Assembly (NCBI RefSeq): GCF_016086655.4
Contig: NC_052135.2
Coordinates: 21,604,363-21,668,362, forward strand
Direction of reading: 5' to 3'
DNA: 64,000 nucleotides
Origin: Lepeophtheirus salmonis
Lineage: Eukaryota; Arthropoda; Copepoda; Siphonostomatoida; Caligidae
The notes under the pieces were generated by a model. It had not been told where the DNA came from. It worked only from the letters and a program-made list of their open reading frames with translations, and searched no databases. A program made the position numbers and the translations under genes. Shown here piece after piece: positions 13,227 to 24,938 of this stretch; position 1 is the stretch's first letter, and each line of letters opens with the position of its first letter.

Positions 13227-13235
13227 AGGTAGTTA

Positions 13236-13714
13236 CTAATATAGAGTTTCGGTCTTAAAATCCTATACTGTTATGAGTTTTAGTAAACATAACTAATTTA
13301 ATACATTAAAATAGTTCGTTCTGGACCATTCTTAGAGTAAAACTCAGTCTAGATGGGTCCCAAAGAAATATTTGGTTTTGATTGATCAAATAAAAAAATT
13401 GGTCTAATTTAAAATTCAGTGTAAACTCATTCTATAAATGAATTGTTGATTACGTTGGTTTTATTATAAAGTATACTGTATCAAGCTACAATATTTGTCG
13501 TATTGCATCAATCGTATTTGTACAAATGAGGGAGAAAATCAGTTCATTGGTTGAGACACAAAAAAATTGAAAAAGAAAACTATTTGAAAAAGATTAAATA
13601 TCGTGTTCAGTCTGAGATTGCTTCTGAACCGGATATATTGGTACAAATTGGTTTAAAAAAATCCATTACGAGCAAACAAGAAATAAAATCTGTCTTGGAA
13701 CGAGTCACACACTA
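13236..13714 (+). repeat. Family A MITE-like repeat, near full length
   Basis: Diverged 5' end (TTTCGGTCTTAAAATCC) followed by GTCTAGATGGGTCCC, the GATTACG spacer replacing the usual TGACGTCA, and the 3' end GTCTTGGAACGAGTCACAC before ACTAG. Length about 480 bases. Confidence 0.65.
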
Positions 13715-14079
13715 GTATTTACTTTAATTACATTTTAATCTTATTATTAACAAAAAGTGCGGAAACGTTGCAAAAAAATCTTTTGTATTCTACTTGACAA
13801 ACTCATTAATTATATTAATAATAATAATTAGAAAAAAAACCAATAAAACAGGGCCAAAAAAGAAAAAAAAGTGATTGATGATTTTGAAAAGAATCAAATA
13901 TATGTACGTACATTTACAAAATGAGAGAAAAAGATGTTTAAATATCCCCTTCTTCTATTAAAAATGAAGGAAAATAAATAAACAAGTTTGCTAGAGAAAG
14001 TCTAGAGTGTTTAAGTTAGCAAAGTATACAATATTTATTTAAATATGCATGCATAAATAGCCAGGTTCTAGGAATACTG

Positions 14080-14450
14080 CTACTTGAACATTGCCCTCTG
14101 TAATATTGTCACCAAAAAATTGTCTGCAATTATGGTATATAAAGTATAAAGTGATTTATCTCCAAATACTTTTCCCATCTGCAGAAAAAAACGTTGAACA
14201 TAGATAGTAATCGTCGAAGCGAGAGGCCGTTTATGGCTTTCTAAGAGGCGGTGGGGATTTTTAATATGACTCAAGGCCCCAAGTTTATACTACACAACCA
14301 GTTGAACTGGACCATCAGCGATTTTTTAGATTTCTTAAAAAGTTGTCAGCGGTGTTTTTAACTTGTTAGGAGGTCCCACAGCTATCTTAGCCACATTCTG
14401 TGCCTCTGGACCACAATATGATCAATTAGAAGGTTTATTTTAATGTATCC
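14080..14450. other. Unclassified GC-richer segment
   Basis: A moderately GC-rich block between AT-rich flanks contains a 64-codon minus-strand frame starting near 14274, without recognisable motifs. The plus strand across 14260-14420 has short interrupted frames. It may be a decayed transposon; nothing supports a gene. Confidence 0.25.
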
Positions 14451-15329
14451 ATTTGAAGATATGACAATTATTTACATCGACAGATCCTTAAGTAGGTCAG
14501 GAATATTTGTAGATGGGATAGATCCGTAGATAAGGAACCAAATAAGAAAAAAGGAAATACAGAAAAACACTAAATAAAAGCAGATACATTACGGTGAGGG
14601 AGGGAGTCATAAGAAAAAGAAAAGTTTATTAAGTCTATGTTTTTTGGTAGAAAAATTATACTTATTTATTTTCTGTATAAAATAATTTATTTATTCTTTA
14701 AAAATATTCCTTTGGGGCAAATCATTATATAAATAAATATACATACATACCTATAAGTTCTAAATTGTTAAAATACAGATATATCTACATTCTACATATG
14801 TATACAATAGGTAGCTATAAAAGTAAGCATAATGTGGAAAATAAGTATAGCAAAAGGTGCAAATAGCACATAGGTATCCTTGGATCTGCACTAAAATGCC
14901 GTCAGTGGTGAAAGCAAAATAATAGATTTCATTCGTAAATCTAAATTTACAACCAATATAACTTATTGTCAAGATACAAGAATTCAATTATATTTGCAAA
15001 TGGATGAATTGATATTGAACTTGTAGTAATCCTCTCACTCTATTGTATTGCTCATCAGAAAACAGAAAGATCGACTCATGACAATTCAGAGAGATATATC
15101 TGTTTATGTAAATCATAGAAGAACTCATACATTTCTACAATCACATAAAACAAGTGCAATAGGCCATTTGTTGTCCATTTGTCATATTTTAAAGGGGGAA
15201 AACTAATCATTAGATTTAAATACTCAAATATATATACAGGTTCTAAACCTTTTTAAATTTTATATATTAAGTGATAGATTGATCGTAGAGAAAAACACTT
15301 TAACTTATTATTTTGGAAAATTTATTAAA

Positions 15330-16363
15330 TTTTATTCCATATTTTATAACTGCCGCCATTTAGACAAGATTGAAATGCTTCACATGCTGCACCCACTATT
15401 GATTTGGGAATTTTTGTCCATTCCATCGAAATTGAGGCACGAAGATCTTCCAAATTTAAATATTGACGAGTTTTTACCTTTGACTAGAGATAACCATACA
15501 CAAAGTAGTCGAGGGGGTTAAGATCTGGAATTGAAGGGGGCACATAGATTTTGTTGCAAAACGGGATATTTGGTTTAAGCCACCCCTGGCATTGAACGCT
15601 GGTATGTATTGGAGCTCCATCTTGCTGAAAGGTTACCTTAATAGTTTTAGATAAATTAGTTTTAAGCCATGGAAGGACCACAGGCTCCAAATCATATAAA
15701 ATGAGACCAGGATTCGGGTGTTTTGACGATTGATTTTTTGATCCAGGTCCCATTTCTTCTCATCCGGAAAGGTAATATTTCCTCTAGGCGTGCAAAGTTC
15801 TAATAACGTTTTACCTCTTAGAATTCTTTTCCTCCGTGCATCTTCCGATAGATTTTGACCGTAACGAAACTTCAGAGAAACCATCTGTTATGTATTTAAT
15901 ATGTCCTTTCTGGTTTTTATCTTCTTATATAAGTACTGTGTTTTACGTATTATAAATAGTGTCGTCTTTGTAAATATATCAGAGTATAGTTAGAATACAC
16001 ATGAGCGTATAAACAGTGTGTAGTTTCATTCCTCCACGTCCTTCTTCCTCTCATCTCTCCCGGTCATCCTGGATCTCTCCTATTATAAATAAGATTGTGT
16101 CTCTCCCTCGTCAAGACGCAACACCATCCCTAGGTCCTTATGGATGATTCAATTCATCGAAGTCTTGACACGTTGATCTCAGTAGCCATTTTTGGCAATG
16201 CTCTGTTGGTGTTTCTGTATACTTTTAATTGAACTTTACAGACGATTTTCGGGTTCCGAGTGGACCTTTGGCGTACACTTCTTGGTTTATCATCAATGAT
16301 TCTAGTCTCTCGAATCGTATTAACGTTATATTCAACAGAACTGAGACTGATTGAAGGTCTCAA
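15330..16363 (-). pseudogene. Tc1/mariner transposase pseudogene, copy 1
   Basis: This would be a DNA-binding and DDE/D cut-and-paste transposase acting on the inverted ends of its own element. From the 5' side on the minus strand: an N-terminal helix-turn-helix part with IDDKPRS and ALPKMATEINVS (16154-16363), the interrupting LTR, then ARRKRILRGKTLLELCTPRG and the first catalytic Asp in ITFPDEKKWDLD (15633-15884). In a second frame come QQDGAPIHTS and PDLNPLDYF with the second and third acidic residues (15484-15753). A third frame gives the C-terminus, including LRASISMEWTKIPKS and CEAFQSCLNGGSY (about 15340-15460). Frame changes and the LTR make it non-functional. The second and third acidic residues are 36 residues apart. 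Confidence 0.85.
15886..16123 (+). repeat. Solo LTR with 5-bp target duplication
   Basis: A 238-bp insertion begins TGTTATG and ends GCAACA, with CCATC directly before (15881-15885) and directly after (16124-16128). TG...CA ends plus a 5-bp duplication are the standard signature of an LTR retrotransposon insertion, and absence of internal sequence makes it a solo LTR, usually left by recombination between the two LTRs. On the plus strand it has TATATAAG near 15935 and ATTATAAATAAG near 16083, which could serve as TATA and polyadenylation signals. The superfamily cannot be told from the LTR alone. Confidence 0.85.
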
Positions 16364-18279
16364 TATCTGATCAATTTTTTAAGGAATGATTTTCCAGCAC
16401 GATGAAGACTTTCTACTGCTTTTCTTAGATGATGTATCTTGACAAATAAAAATATCTTTAATGGTCTTCTTTTTATATCAGAAAAGAGGGATAGAACTCA
16501 GATTGCGTAACAATCAATCGGATGGTGGGTAAAAATTTTCCCACCAAATCAAAGAGATGTAAGGCTTTTTAGACACCCCTGTATACTTAAATATATAAAA
16601 TCAGAGCTGTTATATTCATAAATCACAATTTTTATGATACTATTTAATTCCAATATCAACCCTATCATAGCCCTCTTTTTTGGGTATGGTTATACATATG
16701 ATAGTTTGAATCTAATAAATGGGTTTTTTAATAAAAATATCTCAAATGATTTCATGAACTTATGTTATGTCATTGTGTTATTTATCAGTTCTTCCACCAC
16801 ATATGTAGCGCTCACGATTGAGCCTTTGCTTACAGGTTTCTAATATTATATAATTAACTGATGTGGAAAAATTAATTATCAATGCCGAACTGCCGTCCAA
16901 AGTATATTGTCGTCTCTGTATATTTCTTACTCTATGGCCCTTACATTTATAGTGTAATATCCACTTCAAATTATCCTATTTCTATACCTATGCCATCAAG
17001 AGGAGGAGTTAATTTTTACACGCCAAATATGCTCATTTTCCCATTTCTACATATTACATATGTCTATAATGTGTCCTTTATTTATTAACATGAATATATA
17101 ATGCATAGGTAAGTATGTATAATCTACATAGACATAAAACCAACAAACTAAAAGATGAAAGAGAATTGACCAAATAAGTTAATCATAAATATTCTATAAC
17201 TCTCTTTCTGAAAAATTTGATTTATGCATTCATAAAGTATATTCGAAAGCAACAAAAAATATATTCCCATATATATTAATCTCCTATATGTATTGTGGGT
17301 CTACTAGGATAATCTATCTACGTATTGTATGTAGATATACCTATATGATTTGTGCAACACATTTAACTTCATATGACGTCATTTAATGTCAATATTCAAA
17401 ATTTTGAAAAACAACTAACGACATCAGTAATTCGTCTTTTGAATCGGTCACCACGTTCTTACTTTTATTTCATCATGCAACCTTTCCTCGGAAAAGAAAC
17501 GGAGAGGGAAGGCTCGAAATCAATCGGAACGAGTCAGCCAATTCATTTTCACAACTATGAAATTATTATTTAATAACTCTTTGGAATTATTCCCTTCTGG
17601 AAAGGAGATTAAACTTTTTGAACCAATTAACGTTTATAAGGTAATTACTAACTCTACCTATATCTACTATAGAAAACATTGATTTGCCATAATCGACTTG
17701 AAGCATTATGAGGCATTAAATATACATTAAAAGGGTTTTTTAATATTTTACTTTTTGAAAAAAGGAGGTACATGTACATTGTACGTACATATATATGTAA
17801 AGAGCTGACGCTTGTGGAATACATAATCATTTAATAAATAGATTTAACCTCAAATAAAAAAAAGTAAAAACCCAATCATTTCAAAAAATATATTTCTTTA
17901 AAACTTTTCTTGCAGATGTTACTTTCATAACTATGTGTTTGAAATTATAAAAGTCGATATTGTAGGTATATCTATATAATATTTATGAAAAGGGTCACAA
18001 ATTCCCTTCTTCTTCTTAGTTTGACCTTCCAAGAAATGATTTGATTTTTAGACAAATTTGTGGTTGAAAAGTTGACTCGTTTACTTCAATTTGAATTTAA
18101 TTTTATTGGGGAAAGAATCAATAATGGGTAAACTACATTGTTTATTTATTTATATTTGAATTGATGTATTTCCTTTTGTAAACAGTATAATTCGTTATCA
18201 CGGAATTTCAAAAATTTAAAGACTTATTTTTTTTAACAATATTGAATGAAACACACTTTTGTAAACTCATTTGGTCCAG

Positions 18280-18354
18280 GGTTTGCTCAGTGTCCAGAAG
18301 GATTCCAGTTTGATCCCAGTTTTCCAAACATTTGTCTTGAAGTAATAACATTGT
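18280..18354 (+). CDS. Candidate 75-nt cysteine-rich exon (EGF tail)
   Basis: The sequence after TTTGGTCCAG is open for 75 bases up to the donor GTATGT. It starts in phase 1 and ends in phase 1, so it is symmetric like the next two exons of the EGF/LamG gene. It encodes GFAQCPEGFQFDPSFPNIC then LEVITL and half a Cys codon. The CPEGFQFDP...NIC wording is typical of the C-terminal half of calcium-binding-type EGF modules. Its last base (T) joins GT of the 41562 exon to make a Cys codon without breaking the frame. An alternative donor (GTAATA) lies at 18342 and would end in phase 0, which does not fit. The 23-kb gap to the next exon and the small size are the main doubts. Confidence 0.45.
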
Positions 18355-20039
18355 GTATGTATTACTGTAAAAGAGTGTCAAATTTTCAAAATAAAACGAT
18401 GCAATAATTTTATGAGTCCATGTGCATGCGATAGTTTACGAAGACTCGTGCTTACTAATAAATATAAATAAAAGATGACTATGGTTATTTAATAAAAATT
18501 CTATGTAATATCGCAGTTAAGTTATACAAGAATGTATTAATCCTTTGTTTTAAAACTACCTTGTAATTTGAAAGAGATAGAAAAAAGGATAAATTTTGCA
18601 AACTCCTGTTCATCATAATATACCTTAAATAATTCACACTAGTGGACTAAAATAGAGCGCCCTTGAGAGCAGAATAGCTATAAAATGGATGAAGGAATTT
18701 AATGAAAACAATTGTATAATGAATGACTTAAGATATTAAAGTATCTTTCTTGTTTTTTTGGGTTGATCTATTAATTTTTTTATCATCAGAATAATAAATA
18801 ATATAAAAGTTATTTGAATTCCTTATAACATTCATTCAACGATTGTTTTAATTTAATTCCCTCCTTGATTTATCACTATTTTTTTAGTTGTATAACATGT
18901 GATGTATAACTAAAAGAAACTGAAAAATGACATCGTAGTTCTGACAGCTAAAGGAGTAACTTTTGGGAATCTTTTCTTATGAGAGTAAGGAAATAAACAC
19001 AATGAGCACTTTATATATATAGCAAAGAAATATTTAAAACGGAATTACTCCGATATTGATCTTCAATTCGACTTTGAGCTGATAATGATAATTATAAAAT
19101 GTTTGGAAAATAAAACACTCTTCTAACAGACAACAAGAAATAAAATCTAGTTTACGATATATAAAATATATCTACAACACTAACTATTCTACAAAAAAAA
19201 AGTGGACATGTTATATTTATAGAAAACTCCTAGGTTCAACTATATTTCTATAAAATGAATAACTGCCTATAATTAAAAACATTGAACTCTTTATTAAAGA
19301 AAATAAATTAAATGGTACTGTACATAATTTATTCTTTCTTATGTTAAATTTATAATAGACTGTTATACAATTACATATATATTTAATAAAATAGTTCAAA
19401 CTTTGTAAAGTTATTTTGTAATTTCGTTTATTTATTACAAATATGCAAAGTCATCCATATATTTTATATTATATTACATTGTATATGATTTTTCTCAATT
19501 TCTTCTTCTTTTTCTATTTTTCTGTGGGGACCCCTATGAAGTATCACAGTCCCAAAAATAAGATATTCTATAATTAGTAGCACAATTTTTAAGAGAAAAC
19601 TTGCTAATAAATTATTGGAGTTCCTTAAGAAAAAATAAACAGTTTAGGAAAATGAAAACAAAAAGCTTAACCGTTTTCGAAAAAAGTTCATTAAAAAAAT
19701 GTATAACGACTAAAAGTGAACTAAATTTTATTTTCCAAAACAAAATACCTCATAATAGACTCGGAAATTTTTCTAAAAGCCAATCCTCCCTGCACTAGCC
19801 CGGGACAATAATTTTTAAAATAAAATAGTTAAAAGTTCACATTTAAAATATATGTATACGTATTACAAATACAGTTTTGGTTTTACTCCAAGTCTTTCCA
19901 ATACTCACCGACTCCAAAGACTATAATTGACCATAAAATTAGTTTGGAGCAAAATTAAAATCAATGTATTATCGCAACCTCTTACTAAAATGAGCCAAAA
20001 TCCTTAAAATGTCCGTGTATAGTATTAAGAGTAAAGTTA

Positions 20040-20470
20040 AAGAATGTTTCGAAAGAGAACCACTTAGCTCCCATGACGTTTTATTAGATTAGCTACACGC
20101 AACAGCTATGAGAGGAAGTAAATAAACACAAGCCTCGCTCTGTATCAAACAAGGGCATTAGTGTTGGATCAGCCCTGGGACTGATCGCCTTATCAGTCTT
20201 TTTTTAATATCAGTCTTATCTTTTTTTTACTATTATACATCTGTCTTTCGGTCCTAGCTATCTTTTTATTTTTGTAACTCATAGAAGAACATAAGAAGTA
20301 AGAAAATAATGAATGATAGCGAGATCGTATGACAAAACGTTCTTGTCAGCGTCTTTGTAATTCAGCAGTACAGTCACTCATGGTTCCACTATATTCTTAG
20401 ATGTTCTCGCATCAAGGATGAAAGAATAATAATAGCAGATTTAGAAAATAAACAAACACTCTTCAGATTG
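20040..20470 (-). repeat. Family B repeat, near full length, interrupted
   Basis: Reverse-oriented copy: AGAATGTTTCGAAAGAGAAC, CATGACGTTTTATTAGATTA, GCTATGAGAGGAAGTAAAT, then TAGTGTTGGATCAG-containing foreign sequence (about 20158-20280), then GATGTTCTCGCATCAAGGAT and TTTAGAAAATAAAC, the far end seen in other copies. The interrupting piece begins like family A. Confidence 0.6.
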
Positions 20471-20939
20471 CCAACAACAATAACAAAACTAACAAGCTAA
20501 AAAATATTTAGGATTTTTAAACCTAGCTATTTGTATTTATATATTGGAATAAGTAGATTTAAGTTGAAGAGGGCTCTACTCACATTTCAAATATTTATAC
20601 ATACATATATTGTGAGTTGACAAATAATTCCAAGAATTCCTGGGAAATTAAAAAAAAGAAAGGATATTTCAAAGAACAAAACAACAATGTAATTTGTAAA
20701 CAAACGTTAAATGTAAAAAAAAAAAAACAACGGCAAATCTAAGCAATACAACGTGTACCTAAATATGTAGGCCACCAACACAAAATCAAGCTAGATTTAT
20801 TTTTCCCAAATTGGAGTCTGGATTACATTTGTAATCCTCGACGAATTATGCTCACTTTCTATCAACAGATTATTTATATTAAAATAATAAATAATGCTCA
20901 TTTAACGATTTGGTGATAGAAAATTTCATAAAAAGGATA

Positions 20940-21140
20940 CGATCCTGTAAGCGTAGCTGTGGCGGCCATTTGACTGGTATTGTTGTCCATTATTAATGGC
21001 TTAACTTTCTCTTTACGTTGAAATAAACATCCCATCATTTAACTCAAAAAATGCCATTTTGCTTTGAATATCAAAATAACACCTCTTATTGGAAAAAACC
21101 TTTAGTTAGCTACGATTAACTTTTGTTCATTTTCTTTTAG
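20940..21140 (-). mobile_element. Probable DNA-transposon remnant
   Basis: The segment contains GGCGGCCATTTGACTGG and AAAATGCCATTTTGCTTTG in a GC-richer block; on the minus strand a short frame begins MDNNTSQMAATATL. The pattern of a leader with an ATG-started short frame resembles decayed transposon 5' ends in this window, but no catalytic motif is present. Confidence 0.3.
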
Positions 21141-21276
21141 CAGAAAAAATTGAGGGATTTACATCGTGATATATGTATGTATGACGTAGCTAATAAATAT
21201 CCGTAGATACTTTTCTTACTTACAACGCACAAATCTTCAAATTAAAAATCTGCATAATATGTATGTATGTAGGAAC

Positions 21277-21713
21277 TAGTGCTAGGTTTTGATCTGAAAA
21301 TCAAAGATTGGTCTGATACCTTTTGACTTTTAGTTGACTGAACTTATTCGGCCCTTCAAGGAAGTTCTTTCTTGATCGTTCTCAAACAAAAATTTGGTCA
21401 CACACATCGGTACGAAAGAAAAAATAATCTAGACAAATTCGAAGGATGAGTCGTTGATGACGTCATTTGTGTTTTACAATTATGAACAATGACATCATAT
21501 CCAGTTAAATTTGTTTAATAAATCATATGTATACAGCTCATAGATCAGGATAGAGGAGAAAATAGGTAAATATTTGAGACCTAAAAAATCGGTCCATGAT
21601 TTGAAAACGATTAAATTGTTGTCTGGACGTAAATAGCGGTCCAAATTGGCCTAGAAATAATGAATTCAAACCGAGCCAAACAAAATTTGGTCTTCGACTG
21701 AGTCTCAACACTA
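21277..21713 (+). repeat. Family A MITE-like repeat, full length
   Basis: A 437-bp copy with both ends: TAGTGCTAGGTTTTGATCTG at the left and GACTGAGTCTCAACACTA at the right. Internal landmarks include TTGATCGTTCTCAAACAAA, a perfect TGACGTCA at 21458-21465, a second GACATCATATCCAG site about 35 bases later, ATTTGAGACC and CGGTCCAAATTGGCCTAG. No open frame of note; probably mobilised in trans by a DNA transposase. Confidence 0.8.
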
Positions 21714-23254
21714 TTCTTGACCAAGTTAACATACCATTTAATTTCATTAGTAAGTATTTCTGAGACTTATTTACTTTCTGCTAACATACATGAAAGATTA
21801 AAAAAGATCCTTTTATTGATAGAGTTTAGATTTCTTTTATGGTTGTATCCCTCTCTCTCTCCCTCCATCTTTCTTGATTTTCTTGAGTTTTCTGCCTCTT
21901 TATTGTTCTATAAATGGTAAAAAAGCAGAAGAAGAAGAAGAGATAAGCCTTAAAATGGAGGGAAAAAAAAATAGAATACAAAATGAAAAAATATAGGGGA
22001 AGTGTTTGAAGAGGTTTTTAAGGTCAGGGACTCATGGGTTGTTATTGTATTTAAATATAGACAATTCCATACAGAAGAGTCACAAGGGAATTCAGAGTTA
22101 GTTTAAGACAAATAGTTCTCGGGATATGCACGTTTGTTAGGGTGAAAGCTGAAGGTAAAAAAAAATTAATTATTCATTTGTTGGACAATAAAGAGTGGGG
22201 GGGGGGATACATAATGTATAAGCTGGGAAAGATGACCATAGATACATATTGGGTGACTACATACTTTAAATTAGTCTATGTATGGTATATGTGTTAGAGA
22301 AATATAAGTTTGTTTTCTACATAGGCAGTTGAAAAAGGTATTAGAAGTGAAAGCACCCTATAACAAACTTAAAATGCTTATTGGAATAATCATAAATGTA
22401 CTTTTTACAACTGAAAAGTGAAGACGTAAGCAAGTTATAATTATTTTTTTCTAAATAGAGTGTGGACGACATTTGTATTTTATAAGAAACAGTCTTCAAT
22501 TTCGATCAATTAATTATTGTAATTAACCCGATGGATACGCTGATAATTGCAATTGAAGCATCCAAAATTGATTATCAGAATAAAAGCATAAAAAATTTAT
22601 ATATTTGATTCGATAGTGCCATATTGGTACCAATAAAAGTATCTTCAATCAAAAAAAGGCTTTAAGCTATAGTAAAAATTATTGGGTCCATTAATTTTAC
22701 TACGAGTCCTATATTTAACTCAACAATGTGTATGAATTATTGCTTGTACGTATATATGAAACCAATCAGTATATTGGAATTTTCTCCTTTTCTTGATTTT
22801 TATATACGGTTATTTTTATGTTGATACACGAAAAATATACATATTGTATGGGAAAGGTTCATTGAGAAAAATATATAGACATAATTTTGAGACGAACAGT
22901 GTGGAGATTTGCATAGGGAGACAAGATTATTTTTGAAAATATAGGCTGCTGAGCTTAAAATAGTTCATGTATCTTTAAAATATACATACTTATAAGACAA
23001 AAGGATAATTACTTTCTATTCATAAATATCAAGTTAGAAAGATATAGAATTATAAAATATATGTACTTTCGGTATGTAATAACGGATTTAATAAGGTATG
23101 CCAATTAGTAGCAGCCGACTAGTTGTTGTTATTTGAGAAAAAAACTATCCCATAGATATACAAAATTACTGATTAGTCTCAAAGTCCAGTTAGGCATTCT
23201 AGTACTACAAATATTGCTCCGAAGTGAATGCTAAAAATAAGAAAATTTGATTCA

Positions 23255-23510
23255 AACTTCGACCTCAACAGAACCCTGACATCAACCCATTGGAGTACTC
23301 AATATGGTGGCACATATTGTCCACAGTCTTTCGAATCCGCCATAGTAATGATGAAGACGTGAAGTATTTTTTCAACCAGGGGTGGAGAACAATGCAAAGG
23401 GCTATAATTATAAAATCTGTATGACTTTTGAGGCTCACCTGTAGGTCCTTATTGGGGCAAATGAAGATCATATTAATGATTATAGATGTTTTAAATATTA
23501 TGTCAAATAA
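23255..23510 (+). pseudogene. Mariner/Tc1 transposase C-terminal fragment
   Basis: The plus strand reads PDINPLEYSIWWHI, the conserved block carrying the third catalytic acidic residue (here Glu) in Tc1/mariner transposases. It continues in frame with a sequence ending DEDVKYFFNQGWRTM and AIIIKSV, corresponding to the C-terminal helices, and then stops. No N-terminal or first-two-Asp region is found upstream, and no inverted ends were identified, so this is a 5'-truncated remnant. Confidence 0.7.
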
Positions 23511-23869
23511 GCTTCAATAAGAATAAAACTGTATTTTTTTCAAATCTATATTACTTTTGAAAAAAAACAAAACACTATTTACTATTAATCAATTTCCACT
23601 CGACTAAATGCTTAGAATTTACAGTTTTTGACTTAAATGATGACCTAAAAACAAAGGAAAAAACAATTAACTGAATCCATAAAATTGGATGGATACCGTG
23701 ATAAACAAAGCCTTATCTAAATATAACTACAATGTAATACAAATTTATAGTTCATAATATGTAGGGTCAGCTGTTTTAAATCATACAACACGCCTTGACC
23801 TTTATTGAATCTAGCAACTTTTTCTCTGAAAGGAAACAGAGGAAAGCCCAAAATCAGTTAAAAATTGTA

Positions 23870-24170
23870 AATTCTTCTCAACTCAAAGAAATATTATTCA
23901 ACTAGCAGTAGGTGCCAGCATTGAGTTATTAGGCGTAGCCGAACAGACGCACTTTACTTCAATTATATACGTAAAAAATCCCAAGGTAATTATCAGTGTC
24001 ATTCTACAATGATGATGAGAATTAAAACTTGGGATTACCCTGTATACTCAGATGTTCTCTCCTCATGAATGAAAGAAGAATAATTGCCGCATGAGGGGGA
24101 AAACCCCCTTCTTTAGTTTGACAACTACAAAATATTTGCACACTAAAAAATGATCATGACTTACAACCCT
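23870..24170. mobile_element. Transposon end and family B fragment
   Basis: Near 24010-24050, AACTTGGGATTACCCTGTATAC reads on the minus strand as TACAGGGTAATCCCAAG, the form of a Tc1/mariner end at a TA site. A GC-richer leader-like block (CGTAGCCGAACAGACGC) lies inside it. Immediately to the right, CAGATGTTCTCTCCTCATGA is the outer end of a reverse family B copy. The far end of the transposon was not located. Confidence 0.4.
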
Positions 24171-24466
24171 AAATATTTGTAGTCCCTGTTAATTTTTTTA
24201 ATATGCGGGGCTGGGTTTTAGCAACACTCTTTTGTTGGTAAATCTCATCTAAAGACACATTCATTATTTAATATGTTATATAGAATGTACTTCCCTTTTC
24301 TTTATAATTGGAAACGCTGAGCTCTACTTACACACCCACTTGGTTAAAAATGAGTCTTCCTCAGTCAGCCATACTTTGTACAAGGACGTCTATATTATAT
24401 GGACTGCCCGAGAGGGAAAGAAAATAACGCCTATTCTAAAATGTGGCTGTAACGAAATACTCTAAG

Positions 24467-24740
24467 TCAAGAAAAAACATGTCGGTTAAAATAATATGTA
24501 GAAAGAAATAATTGAGAAGCGTTTTTCTTCAATTGGTAACAGAAAATCAATAATGTCCGCAGATCGTAGTTTTCAGGGAAAAAATTAGACATTTTTACGA
24601 GCACAAAAGTGTGTTGTTGAATGAAACTATAGAAACAATGAATAAAATATTGTTGACACATGTTGAAATAAGCACTTAGATTTTTGGACCGGTTTATAAT
24701 GTCTAACTGGCGACACCTAGGGACCAATATCCAAAAGTCT
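24467..24740 (-). pseudogene. Mariner transposase N-terminal fragment
   Basis: On the minus strand, a peptide beginning MSNFFPENYDLRTLLIFCYQ and continuing LKKNASQ matches the wording at the start of one mariner transposase group (FxPExxxLRxxLxFCYxLKKxAxES). The following residues lose similarity, and no catalytic region follows. The sequence upstream (24600-24740) would be its leader, with GACACCTAGGGACC near the probable element end. Confidence 0.6.
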
Positions 24741-24938
24741 AATTTTATAGGCGCATATCTAGTATGTACATTTATATATAATGTATCATATTTGTATATA
24801 TCAAAGAGAAAGCCAATGAAAATTTGTTTCCTTTTTTTTTCTCAATCATAATTTATAATTCAAATATAGAGCCTTCTTTGATCAAAGAATTTGAGCTTGC
24901 CTGTATGTACAAATATATATTTTTAGGTAGGTAGGTAC

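Larger units (their letters stand above)
15237..16581 (-). mobile_element. Tc1/mariner-type DNA transposon, degenerate, copy 1
   Basis: The element is bounded by TA on both sides (15235-15236 and 16582-16583), with inverted ends: the minus strand starts CAGGGGTGTCTAAAAAG at 16581, and the left end reads CAGGTTCTAAACCTTTT. It carries a transposase pseudogene on the minus strand in at least three frames. A solo LTR of 238 bp interrupts it. Removing the LTR and one target duplication makes the flanks match the sister copy at 44.3-45.1 kb, so the LTR arrived later. Confidence 0.85.
1..18279. other. Non-coding region or upstream intron, repeat-rich
   Basis: I see no convincing cellular exon here apart from the weak candidates listed separately. 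The stretch is very AT-rich and contains homopolymer runs (31 A at 1233-1263), an (AT)n tract at 112-130, copies of repeat families A and B, one truncated family C copy near 9055, a foldback element at 721-987, an internally deleted mariner remnant and a Tc1-like element with a nested solo LTR. Open frames of 60-100 codons in this region have AT-driven composition (Phe/Ile/Tyr/Lys runs) and no recognisable domain. If the candidate exon at 18280 is real, part of this may be intron or 5' flank of that gene. Confidence 0.6.

Noticed and set aside
17373..17573. 66-codon frame with somewhat higher G+C
   Set aside because: No domain, no splice context and no phase link to the nearby candidate exon at 18280.
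18280..18341. Alternative donor GTAATA for the candidate micro-exon
   Set aside because: Would end in phase 0 and not join the phase-1 exon at 41562; the GTATGT donor at 18355 is both stronger and in phase.
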